The notes under the pieces were generated by a model. That model worked only from the letters and a program-made list of their open reading frames with translations, was not told the origin of the DNA and did not search any database. The position numbers were made by a program, and so were the translations under genes. A stretch of DNA of 64,000 bases from Prorocentrum cordatum (lineage: Eukaryota > Sar > Dinophyceae > Prorocentrales > Prorocentraceae): NCBI GenBank assembly GCA_963575745.1, contig CAUYUJ010019603.1:96001-160000 (forward strand), written 5' to 3'. This document shows, piece by piece, positions 39,949 through 51,279 of the stretch (position 1 is its first letter; every line of letters begins with the position of its first letter).

Positions 39949-40420
39949 CACCTTCAAAGAATGGAGGAAACAACTGCCCCCTCGTTCGTGACATCGCGGT
40001 TTCCCGGCTGTTGCATTGGAGGCCATCAGCCGGGTGCGCGTCTCTTCCTTGAACGGATGCCAACCGCGGCCCAGGGGTATGAGCCACCGTGGGCCTGCTG
40101 TCACGCGCGCGGGGGGCACCTCGCTCGAGAGGCCCATCCTGGCTTCCGGGGCCGTCGGGGCCAAGCTACCAGACTCGTGCGCGAACGCGACAACAAAGTC
40201 ATAACACACCTGCGAAGCACCCGATGTGAGGCGACCGTTGCTCCTTTTCTGACTGTTGGGCCAGACGCCAGACAAGGTTGGCCTCGAAGCGTCGCGTGGA
40301 CGCTGAACGCCCGCGCCGAAGTTGATATCTGGCGAGAGTTTCGGCTGACAACCAATAGTTCGTTAAACATATCCACGTCACTGCAAGATGCTAGACATGA
40401 TGTCGGAGAAATCTTCTTAA
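39949..40420. other. right flank of the LTR retrotransposon, nothing recognised
   Basis: GC-rich with no supported gene. It contains a segment at 40353-40386 that resembles 22217-22250. Confidence 0.45.
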
Positions 40421-40475
40421 GGCTATAGGGCGATGGGGCTATGGGGCTATAGGGCTAAGGCTCTGGGGCTATCTG
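40421..40475. repeat. (GGGCTATG)n-like short tandem
   Basis: Five to six degenerate copies of GGGGCTAT(A/G) lie in a row. Confidence 0.8.
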
Positions 40476-40479
40476 TACT

Positions 40480-40668
40480 GGTGGGGGGGGACGCATGCGG
40501 GCTCCCTCACTGGGGTCTGTGGAGGGGCTCCCACTTGGGGCTACGAAGCGCTGCGCTGGGTGGGGGGGACGCATGCGGGCACCCCCTACTGTAGCCTTCG
40601 GTGGGTCTCCCTATGTGGCCACGAAGCGCTGTACTGGGTGAGGGGGACGCATGCGGGCACTCCCACGT
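40480..40668. repeat. VNTR family copy C (truncated)
   Basis: Two to three units with CGCATGCGGGC, GGTGGGTCTCCCTATGTGGCC and CACGAAGCGCTG. Both the head and the tail seen in A and B are missing. Confidence 0.8.
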
Positions 40669-40915
40669 GAATTACGCTGCGTCCGAGCTACCAGGGCCAC
40701 GCACGATCCATTGTAAATTATGCTGCGTTCGTGCTCTCAGGGCCACGACCCCTCGTAAATTACGCTGCGTTCGCTCTCCCTGGGCCACGCTCCCTGGTAA
40801 ACTACGCTGTATCCGCGCTCCCTGGGCCGCGCTCCCTCGTGAATTACGCTGTGTCAGCGCTCCCAGGGCAACGTTCCATTGTAAATTACGCTGTGTTCGG
40901 GCTCCAAGAACCACC
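40669..40915. repeat. 42-bp array, copy 1 (about 6 units)
   Basis: Units AATTACGCTGCGTCCGC...CCCAGGGCCACG. Forty-two bases is 14 codons, so one frame gives a 14-residue repeat with a VNYAASALPGPRS-like sequence. Confidence 0.9.
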
Positions 40916-41330
40916 TGGGCATCCTGGGGCGCCCAGTCCGCTCGAATTCTGAAAAAAAAAACAAGCGTTTCGCTCGAGAGTTCCTCGACATTCCTGCCCG
41001 CGGAATGCGCCATCCTCGAGCGGGCACGCAACACGTGAACTTTTCCATATTTTTTTGAAGATCTTAGGGCATCCATCGTTCTTTCGTGGATTCTGCGCAA
41101 AACGCTCCGCACCCCGTTTTAAACGAGGGAAAGCGGGTGTCTGCGGACACAATTATTTATCGAGAATCGGAGATAAAGGGGGAACATTTTCGTTGAGCGG
41201 GCACGTGCGAAACGCATGTTTTCAAAAACAAATCAGACTTCACCTGGTTGTTTTCCGCGACTAATTTCGCCGGCCCGCTTCAAGTCGTCCCCGGGGGAAA
41301 AACCAACTAAAGGAGAACCCTGGGCCTGCA
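40916..41330. other. spacer ending in the conserved closing module
   Basis: AT-richer than its neighbours. It ends with the closing module TTCGCCGGCCC...CAAGTCG...CCGGGGG...AGAACCCTGGGC at 41267-41320, which recurs at 43605, 46847, 52731 and 53840. Confidence 0.6.
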
Positions 41331-41370
41331 CACGTGCCAGAGCTGGAATTTGCATATTACCACGGCGAAT

Positions 41371-41812
41371 GGCCCAACCATGCACTTGTGAGTGCTAGTG
41401 CCGGACTTGTGCATACCGCCTTCAGTGGAGCTCCCTGAGGGGCCACTAAGCGTGCGAGGGGTGTGCCTGGGGGGCGCCTGCGGGCCCTGCCCCTGTGGCC
41501 TCTGGTGGAGTTCTCCATGGGGCCACAAAGTCCACAAAGCGTTTGAAGGGTGTGCCGAAATGGGCCTGGCTGAAGGCGCATGCGGGCTGTGCTACTGGGG
41601 CCTTCGGTGGAGCTTCCTGTGGGGCCATGAAACGTGGGAGGGGTGTACCGAAATTGGGCTGGGGAATCGCATGCGACCCCCCCTCCCTGGGGGCTTCAAA
41701 GCGTGTAAGAGGTGTGCCGAAATGGTCGGGGACCGCATGCGACCCCCCCCCTAAGGGCTTCGGTGGAGCTCCCTGTGGGGCCACGAAGCATGTGAAGGGC
41801 GTGCCGAAATTG
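41371..41812. repeat. VNTR family copy D
   Basis: The head GGCCCAACCATGCACTTGTG is at 41371. Irregular units have GGTGGAG-type sites at 41424, 41504, 41606 and 41762. It runs directly into composite block 1, without the purine tail. Confidence 0.85.
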
Positions 41813-41814
41813 TA

Positions 41815-43683
41815 ACATGATCGACGCACGAACCCGGAAAAGGATATAGAAATGTGAAGTATGGCAACGTTTTCAATACGCCTGGTTGGGCGACGGGCAA
41901 TTGCAATGCTGATCTTGATGTACTGTGCCAAGGGCTGTGCTGTGCTGTGCCGTGCTGAGCTGCGATGTGCCATGCCGCGTTTGTGCTCTATAGCGTTGTG
42001 GATCGAGTACTCATTAGCATTCGAGTCTTGACCGAACTGATCTAGAATTTAGGATCGAGCTGCCTGAGCACATAGTAGCCGCCCCAGAGCTAGTTGAAGT
42101 GGAAACGTGGAGGACGTTCGATCAACTCGACCTCAAAATCCGACTCAGCTCCGACAAGGAACGACACGACACGGAGCACAGGCTCACGGACGCGCCACAG
42201 GATGTGCCAGGGGCGCAATAGGGGATGCGCCAGGGGACGTGTCAGGGGACGCATCAGGGGACGTGCCCTGGACGTGTCAGGGACCTGCCACGGGACGTGC
42301 CAAAGCGCGTGCCATGGGGCGGCCAGAGGACGTCATGCCAAGACGTTGCAAGGGGCCCGCCACGGAACGGGCAGGGGAAACGCCTGGGACGAGCAAGGAA
42401 ACGCGACAGAGGACGAGCCAGGGAACGTGCCACGCCGAGTGGCGTGCTAGGGGACGTGCCAAGGAACGTCACGCCAGAACGTCGCAAGGGCCGCACCAGG
42501 GGGCGCGCCATGGCGCGAGGGGACGCCCCATGGACGGGCGCGGTTGGGACTGCGCACTCTACTGCGACAAGCGTTTCGCCCGAAACATCTTCAACACATC
42601 CTCATGTTAGCAAGCGTCTCGCTCGAGACGTTCTCAACATCTCCTCATGCTAGACATCTGCCCGAACGACCTGGACACGTGAAAACAAGCGTGTCTCTCG
42701 ACACATCCTGCCCAAATCCCCATGCTAGATATCCGCCTGAGCGGCCTGGAGACGTGAAGACAAGCGTCTCTCTCTCGAGACATCCTCAACACATCCTCAT
42801 GCTAGACATCCACCTGGGCGACCTGGACGCGTGAAAACAAGCGTCTCGCTCGCGACATCCTCAACACATCTTCATGCTAGACATCCGCCTGGGCGACCTG
42901 GGCACGTGAAAACAAGCGTCTCTCTCTCTCTCTCTCTCGAGATATCCTCGACACATCCTTAAGTCAGACATCCGCCTGGGCGACCTGGACACGTGAAAGC
43001 AAGCGTTTCGCTCAACACATCCTCAACATATCTTCATGCTAGATATCCGCCTGGGCGACGTGGACACGCGAACACAAGCGTTTCGCTTGACACATCCTCA
43101 ACACATCTTCATGCTAGACATCCGCCTGGGCGACCTGGACACGCGAAGACAAGCGTTTCACTCAACACATCCTCAACACATCTTCATGCTAGACATCCGC
43201 CTGGGCGACCTGGACGCGTGAAAACAAGCGTCTCGCTCGAGACATCCTCAACACATCTTCATGCTAGACGTCTGCCTTGGCAACCTGGAGGCGTAAAACT
43301 AAGCGTCACGCTCGAGACATCAGATCTGGGCACGTGAAAACATGCATTTCACCTTAGACATCCTCTGAATTCTGATCTCCAGGAGAGGAACGATCTATAG
43401 AACAAAACAAGCGTTTCGCATGAGACATCCTCAACACATCATGCAACACAAGCCTTTCGCTCGAGACATCTACAACAAACGAACATGCTTATCTTACCCT
43501 GAATTTTATCGTTCGGAATTTCAACAACCAACTTTTCGCTAGGGGTATCCTCATTTTTTTTAACTCGCCGGCCCACTTCGACTCCGTCATGTATCGCAGA
43601 ATAAACTCGCCGGCCTCCTTCAAGTCGAAGTCAAGGGGTTAACCAACTAAAAGAGAACCTTGGGCTCAAGCCCTTTCCAGGGA
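41815..43683. repeat. composite satellite block 1
   Basis: Order: conserved ~290-bp module (41815-42105, opening ACATGATCGACGCACGAACC), GGGACGTGCCA-type array (about 42190-42520), 75-bp array (about 42567-43330, about ten units such as those at 43036, 43111, 43186 and 43261), then the closing module (43330-43670) ending AAAAGAGAACCTTGGGC. A (CT)n run at 42920-42938 interrupts the 75-bp array. The 25- and 4-residue repeat readings are not proteins. Confidence 0.88.
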
Positions 43684-45607
43684 ACATGATCGACCCACGA
43701 ACCCGGAAAGGAATATGGAAACGTAAGGCAGGGCAGCGTTTTCAAGGTACCTGAATGAGCGACAAGCAATTGCAATGCTGAGTGTATCGATCTTGATGTG
43801 CCGTGCCAAGGGCTGTGCTGTGCTGCGCCGTGCTGAATTGCAATGTGCCACGCAGCGATTGTGCTTCATAGCGTTTTGGATCGAGTCCTCCTTTGCATCA
43901 GAGTCCTGACCGAACTGATCTGGATCTTAAGCTCGATCTGCCTGAGCACATAGTAGCTGCCCCAGGGCTAATTGACAGGGGGACATGCCAGGGGGACGCG
44001 CCGCGGAACGCCCCAAGGGACGCGCCAGGGCACGTGCCAAGGGACGTGCCATGGGGACGCACCGCGGGACGTGCCAAGGGGACGCGCTATGGAACGTGCC
44101 AATGGACGTGCCACGGGACGTGCCAAGGGACGCGCCGCGCGACGTGCAAGGGAGACTCGCCACGGGACGTGCCACGGAACGTGCCAGGGAACGTGCCAGG
44201 CGACGCGCCAGGGAGCGTGCCAGGGAACGCGTCAAGGAACGTGCTGCGGGACGTTCCTAAACCAGGGCCAGGATCCCTCATAAATTTCGCTGCGTCCGCG
44301 CTCCCAGGGCCACGATCCCTCGTAAATTACCCTGCGTCCGTTCTCCCTGGGCCACGATCCGTTATAAACTACGCTGCGTCCGCGCTCCCAGGGCCGCGCT
44401 CCCTTGTGAATTACGCTGTGTCCTCGCTCCCAGGGACAGGATCCTTGGTAAATTGCGCTGTGTCAGTCCCCCCAGGGCCACGATCCCTAGTGAATTACGT
44501 TGCGTCCGCTCTTCCTGTGCCACGATCCCTTGTAAATTGCGCTGCGTCCGCGCTTCCAGGGCCACGATCTTTTGAAATTATGCTGCGTCAGCTCTCCGTG
44601 GGCCACGACCCCTCGTAAACTAGAATGCGTCCGCGCTCCCAAGGCCAGGATCCCTTGTGAATTACGCTGTGTCCGCCCCCCCAGGGCCCCCCCCAAGGCC
44701 AAGATCCGTTGTGATTTACATTGCGCCCGCGCTCCCAAGGCCACGATCCACCGTAAATTACGCTGCGTCCGTGCTCCTAGAGCCACGATCCATTGCAAAT
44801 TACCCTGCGTCCGCTATCCCTCGGCCCGGATCCCTGGTAAACTAAGCTGTGTCCGCGCTCTCGGGGTCGCGATCCTTAATAAATTACGCTGTGTCCGGCC
44901 CCCCCAGGGCCACGATCCATCGTACATTGCGCTGCGTCCGCGCTCCCAAGGCCACGATCCATGGAAAATTACACTTGCGTCAGCGCTCCCAGGACCACGA
45001 TCACTCCTAAATTATGCTGCGCCCGCGCTCCCTGGGCCACGATCCCTCGTAAACTACGCTGCGTCCGCGCTCCCAAGGCTGCGATTCCTGGTAAACCAAG
45101 CTGCGTCCAAACTCCCAAGGCTCCCTGGGGAATTCTTCGACGTCCAGGTTACTGGAAGTCTCCGACACAAGCTTTTCGCTCGAAACATCCTCAACAAATT
45201 CTGCAAAACGAGCGTTTCGCTCGAGACATCCGCGACAAACGAAAATGCGTAATTTACCCGGTGTTTTTTATCGATCCGAACTTCAAAAACCCAGTTTTTT
45301 CGCTCTGGACATCCTCAAATTTTAATTCGCTGGCCCGTCTCGACTTCGCTAGTTATCGCAGAAAATAACAGAACATTCGCCGGCCCAACGGGCCAGAGGC
45401 GTGCTAAGATCTCCGGTTACAGGTGAACCGTATTTCTAGTTCGCGCGCGCGTGGCGGCCTCTGGGGACCCTTGGACGAAGAGTACCCCAGGCGATGCCAG
45501 GCAGGAGGGCACCAGGGGGCCCCCTGCACGGCCCAAGAGACCCCGAGTCGTCGAAAGATCGTTCCAAGACGCTCAAGATGGTCCCTAGATGGCCCCTGAA
45601 GTCGCGA
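43684..45607. repeat. composite satellite block 2
   Basis: Same opening module (43684-43980), then the GGGACGTGCCA array (43980-44265), then a 42-bp array (44275-45115, about 20 units), and a shorter closing module (45150-45385). Here the 42-bp array occupies the slot that the 75-bp array has in block 1. The last 200 bases contain a CCAAGA-type spacer. Confidence 0.88.
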
Positions 45608-46912
45608 ACATGATCGACCCACGAACTCGGAAAGAAATATAGAAATGTAACGCATGGCAACGTTTTCAAAAACACCTGATTGGGTGACGGGCAAATGCAA
45701 TGCTGAGTGTATCGATCTTGACGTACCCTGCCGAGGGCTGTGCTGTGCTGCGCCGTGCTGAATTTCGATGTGCCATGCCGCGATTGTGCTCTATAGCGTC
45801 GTGGATCGAGTCCTCCTTTGCATCCGAGTCCTGAACGAACTGATCTGGATCTTAAGCTCGAGCTGCCTGAACACATAGTAGCTGCCCCAGAGCTGATTGA
45901 CAGGGGAAGGACGCGCCGCGGAACGTCTCAAGGGACGCGCCAAGCGATGTGCCAGGGCACGTGCCATGGGGTCGCACCGCGGGACGTGCCAAGGGGACGC
46001 GCTACGGAACGTGCTGGGGACAAGCGTTTCGCTCGAGACATCCTGTCAACATCCTCATGCTAGACATCCGCCTGAGCGACCTGAACACGTGAAAACAAGC
46101 GTTTCGCTCAATACTCCTCAACACATTCTCATGCTAGACATCCGCCTGGGCGAACTGGACACGTGAAAACAAGTGGTTCGCTCACGACATCCTTAACACA
46201 TCTTCATGTGAGACGTCCGCCTGGGTGACCTGGGCACGTGAAAACAAGCGTTTAGCTCGAGACGTTTTCAACACCTCCTCATTCTAGACATCCGCCTGGG
46301 CGACCTGTACACGTGAAAGCAAACGTCTCGCTCGAGACATCCTCAACACATCTTCATGTTCGACATCCGCCTGGGCGACCTGGACACGTGAAAACAAGCG
46401 TATCTCTCGAGACATGCTCAACACATCCTCATGCTAGGCATCCGCCTGGGCAACCTGGACACGTGCAAACAAGCATCTCGATCGAGACTTCCTCAACACA
46501 TCCTCATGCTAGACACCCGCCTGGGCGACGAGGACGCGTGAAACCAAGCGTCTCGCTCGAGACATCCTCAACAAATCCTGGCGCTAGACCTCTGCCTGGG
46601 CAACCTGGAGGCGTGAACCCAAGCGTCTCGCTCGAGACATCCTCAGGACCTGGGCACGTGAAAACAAGCATTTCACTTAAGAGATCCTCTGAATTATACT
46701 CCCCAGGAGAAGACAATCTATAACACAGAAGAAGCGTTTCGCTCGAGACATCCTCAACACATTCTGAAAAACAAGCGTTTCGCCAAGGACATCCTCAAAC
46801 TTTAATTCGCTGGCCCACCTCGACCTCGATATTTATCGCAAAAGAAATTCGCCGGCCCACCTCAAGTCAAACCCGGGGGGAAACAAACTAAAAGAGAACC
46901 CTGGGCGGGAAA
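45608..46912. repeat. composite satellite block 3
   Basis: Opening module 45608-45903, short GGGACGTGCCA array to about 46018, 75-bp array 46020-46650 (about eight units), closing module to 46905 ending AGAACCCTGGGC. Confidence 0.88.
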
Positions 46913-46914
46913 AA

Positions 46915-48830
46915 AACCCAAGAGAGCCTCAAGAGGCTCTCCAAGCTGGCCCCAACAAGCAAAAATCGTCCCATTCCTTCCGGGAAACGTACATGCTTCG
47001 CATGTGCGACGTCTGGGGTCCACAGCGAACAACACTGCCCCAGATGCCTCCAACGCCGTCCCCGGACGGCCTAACGCGCCCCCAAGATGGGCCCAAGAGA
47101 ACCCAAGAGGGCTCCAAGACGGCCCAAGAGGGCACCAGAAGGCGCCCACGACGGCCCAAGAGGGCCCCAACACGGTCCCAAGAGAGGCCCAAGAAGGGGG
47201 CCAGGAACCGAAAAGTTCAGCCTTCAGCCCCAAGGGCTCCCCAGGAGGCCCCAAGAGGCCCCAAAGGGCCCCCCAAGAGGCGCCTCAAAAGCCCCAAGAG
47301 GCCCCCAAGAGGCTCCAACACAGCCCCCAAGAGGCCGCAAAACTGCGTCCCAGAGGCCCCAAGAGGCCAACCATGAGAGGCCAACCATGAGAGTCCAACC
47401 AACATCCATGAGGCCGCCGACCCACCACCCAGACACGGTGGCGGGATGGGTCCAAGGCCAATCGATCCGCCGCCCCATTTTGATTTACCAAAGGGGTGCC
47501 CGGCGTGCCAAACTATACGGTTTTGGTTTTGGTTCCTTTTCCAAAAGAACTCCCCCTGGGGCTTCGGCCCGTCCCGCCGGGGTCCCAGGAGATTCTCGAA
47601 AATCCGTCCGTCAATGCCTTTGTTGCCTCAAGTTGGCCCAATATGGTCTCCCAGACGGCCAAGATGGCCCAGGATGACCTCCAAGATGCCTCCAAGACAG
47701 CCAAGATGGTCTCAAAGACGTCTAAGATGGCTCCAAGATGCACCCAAGACGGACCAAGATGGCCTCAAGATGGTCTACGACGGCTCAAAAGGCCCGCAAG
47801 AGGCCTCCAAGACGGCCCAAGAGCCCTCCAAGACGTCCTCCAGGAAGGCCCGACGAGGCCAAAATCATTGATTATCCTCAGGTTTTTAAACGATTTTTGG
47901 CATTTGCGCCTTTTCGGCTTTCCGACGGCCTTTTCGGCCCCGAAGCGCCCCAAGAGGGCCCCAAGTCGGCCCAGAAAGGCCCCCAAGACGGCTCCCGACG
48001 GCGTCAGACGTGCCAGGAACCCATCAAGATTGCCGAAGTTGACTCGAAGCTGGCCCAAGACGGCCCAAGAGGCCCCCAAGAGGGCATCCAGGAAGGCCCG
48101 ACGAGGCCAAAAACCTTGATGTTCCCAATGTGTTTGACGGATTTTGACATTTGCTTCTTTTCGGCCTTCCGACGGCCCGAGACGGCCCAAGAGCCCCAAA
48201 ATATCGCCGAAAGATCGCCCAAGAGGCCTCCAAGATGGCCCCAGAACGGCCCAAGAAGGCCCCAAGACGGCCCCAAGAGGCCCCCAAGACGGCACAGGAC
48301 GCCTTTAAGACGCCCAATATGGGGCCCAAGACGGCCCTGGAGCATTCCAAGAGGGCCCCAAGTCGGCCCATAGAGGCCCCCCGAACGGCTTCCGACGGCG
48401 TCAGACGGACCAGGAGCCCACGAAGACGGCCGAACACGGCCTTAAAATGGCCCAAGACGGCCCAAGAGGCCTCCAAAAGGGCCTCCAGGAAAGCCAGAAA
48501 ATGCCAAAATCATTGATTTCCAATGGGTTTTTGAAGGATTGTGGCATTTGCTTTTTTTTGCCTTCCGACGGCCCGAGACGGCCCAAGTGCCCCCAAAGAT
48601 TGCCCAAGAGGCCCAAGACACGGCCCCAAGAGGCCCCCAAGACGGCCCAAGAGGTCTCCAAGACGCTCAAGATGGCCTCCAAGACGGCCCAAGAGCCCTC
48701 CAAGACGCCCTCCAAGAAGGCCCGAAAGAGTCGAAATGGCCTCCAGACGGCCAAGATGACCTTCAAGATGCCCACGTGTTCCCCGAAGGCTTTCCAAACC
48801 GATTCGGGGAACACATGGTCCGTTAGCTTG
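46915..48830. repeat. repeat field, CCAAGACGGCCCAAGAGG units, with a larger internal repeat
   Basis: Short AAGACGGCCC/AAGAGGCCCC units as at 20056-20725. Superimposed are three copies of a segment with GGCATTTGC or GACATTTGC, a T-rich stretch and CTTCCGACGGCC at about 47860-47955, 48105-48195 and 48485-48580, which gives a larger irregular period. Confidence 0.8.
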
Positions 48831-49375
48831 GCAGGTCTGGCCTCAACGTTCGGCCACATAGGCGCTTCCAAAAAGGCAGGGGGCGGCGGTGATTCGCCGT
48901 AGGCGTCTTCGATAATCAACAACCCCACCCAGCAACAGCGCATCGACAACGATCACTCGGGCACGTGGCAGTGCTCCAAATGGCACTCGTCGAACGATCG
49001 GTCCGAGACACCAGCGATGGCTTCCAGACGGCCCACGATGCGTACAAGACCCCTGAAGAGGCCACTTGCGGAAGGGATGAGTTTGCCTGAAGGCCTATTT
49101 GCATGTGCCCACCCCCTGGGGGACAGAGCCCGCACCAGGAGTCGGGATGCCCCCAAGAGACGCGTGCGCCTTGAGGGCAACGCCCAGTAAAGTTAGAGGT
49201 AGAGAGATGCAGGCGTTGCCACCGGCATGGCCTGCAACATCTTCACACCATCGAGCGGCCTCCCAACAAGAGGCACATCCCGACAAACGACAGCGGCGAG
49301 GCAATATGGGCCGGCGGAATGAGCGAAGCGATTCAATAATTCGCCGGCCCGTCTCAAATCGTCCCCGCGGGTAAG
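48831..49375. other. spacer, nothing recognised
   Basis: Unique-looking sequence with no supported gene. It contains a GCGTTGCCACCGGC motif at 49212 like those in the LTR element, and ends in the Closing-type TTCGCCGGCCC motif. Confidence 0.45.
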
Positions 49376-51279
49376 ACATGATCGACCCACGACCCGGGAA
49401 AATAATATAGAAACGTAAGGCATGGCAGCGTTTTCAAGACACCTGATTGGGAGACGGGCGCAATGCTGAGTGTATCGATCTTGATGTACCGTGCCAAGGG
49501 CTGTGCTGTGCTGCGCCGTGCTGAATTTCGATGTGCCATGCAGCGATTGTGCTCTGTAGCGTTGTGGATCGAGTTCTCCTTTGCATCCGAGTCCTGACCG
49601 AATTGATCTGGATCTTAAGCTCGATCTGCCTGAGCACATAGTAGCTGCCCCAGAGCGCGATGTGCCATGCCGCGATTGTGTTCTATAGCGTTGTGAATCG
49701 AGTCTTCCTTTGCATCAGAGTCCCGACCGAACTGATCTGGATCTCAAGCTCGAGCTGCCTCTGCACATAGTGGCTGCACCAAGTCTAATTGACAGGGGGA
49801 CATGCCAGGGGGACGCGCCGCGGAACGCCCCAAGGGACTCGCCAGGGGACGTGCCAGGGGACGTGCCATGGGGACGCACCGCGGGACGTGCCAAGGGGAC
49901 GCGCTATGGAACGTGCCAATCGACGTGCCACAAGATGCGCCACGCGACGTGCCAAAAGGACACGCCATGGGACTCGCTACGGAACGTGCCAGGGAACGTG
50001 CCAGGCGACGCAACAAGGAACGTGCCAGGGAACGTGCCACGGGACGTCCCTGACCCAGGACCAGGATCAATCGTAAATTACGCTGCGTCCGCGCTCTCAG
50101 GGCCACGATCCATTGTACATTATGTTGCCTCCGCTCTCCCTGGGTAAACTACGCTGCGTCCGCGTTCCCAGGGCCGCGCTCCCTTGTGAATTACGCTGCG
50201 TCCGCGCTCCCAAAGCCGCGATCCCTGGTAAATTACGCTGTGTCCGCACCCTCCGGGCCACGGTCCATCGAAAATTGCTCTGCGTCCGCTCTCTGGGCCA
50301 CGATCCCTCGTAAACTATGCTGCGTCCGCGCTCCCAGGGCCACGATCCATTGTAAACTACGCTGCGTCCGCTATCACTGGGCCACGATCCCTGGTAAACT
50401 AAGCTGTGTCCGCGCTCTCGGGGCCGCGATCCTTAATAAATTACGCTGTGTCCGGCCCCCAGGGTCACGATCCATCTTACATTGCGATGCGTCCGCGCTC
50501 CCAAGGCCACGATCCATCGAAAATTACACTTGCGTCAACGCTCCCAGGACCACGATCACTCCTAAATTACGCTGCGCCCGCGCTCCCTGGGCCACAATCC
50601 CTCGTAAACTACGCTGCGTCCGCTCTCCCTGGGCCACGTTCCCTTGTAAACTACACTGCGTCCGCGCTCCCAGGGCCGCGCTCCCTTGTGAGTTACGCTG
50701 TGTCCGCGCTGCCAGGGCCCAGTTCCCTAGTAAATTACGCTGCGTCCGCGCTCTCAGGGCCACGATCCTTTGTAAATTACGCTGCGCCCGCTCTCCCTTG
50801 ACCACAACTATACTGCTTCCGCGCTCCCAGGGCCGCGCTCCTTTGAGAATTACAATATGTCCGCGCTGCCAGGGCCACGTTCACTGGTAAATTACAATGT
50901 GTCCACGCTCCCTGGGCCACGATCTATTGTAAATTACACTGCGTCCGCGCCCCCTGGGCCACGATCCCTGGTAAATTAGCTGCGTCCGCTCTCCCAGGAG
51001 CTCCTGGGGCATTCGTGGGCGTCCAGGTTCTTGGAAATTTCCCAAACTAGCGTTCCGCTCGAGACATCCTCAACAAATTATGCAAAACAAGCGTTTCGTC
51101 TGAGACATCCGCATCAAACGGAAATGCTGACTTTACTCGATGTTCTATCGATCAGAATTTCAAAGAACCAGCGTTTCGCTGGGGACATCCTCAAATCTCG
51201 ACCTCGTTAATTATCACAGGAAATAACAACAAATAACTTAGCTGGCCCGTCTCAAATCGTCCCCGTGGGTAAAGCCTCT
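49376..51279. repeat. composite satellite block 4
   Basis: Opening module at 49376-49657. Its last 129 bases are then duplicated as 49658-49797 (GCGATGTGCCATGC...). After that come the GGGACGTGCCA array (49796-50052), a 42-bp array (50065-51000, about 20 units) and a closing module (51030-51279) ending in GGCCCGTCTCAAATCGTCCC. Confidence 0.88.

Noticed and set aside
41990-42030. tRNA gene in the opening module
   Set aside because: A B-box-like word is present but no A-box at the right distance and no cloverleaf could be drawn.
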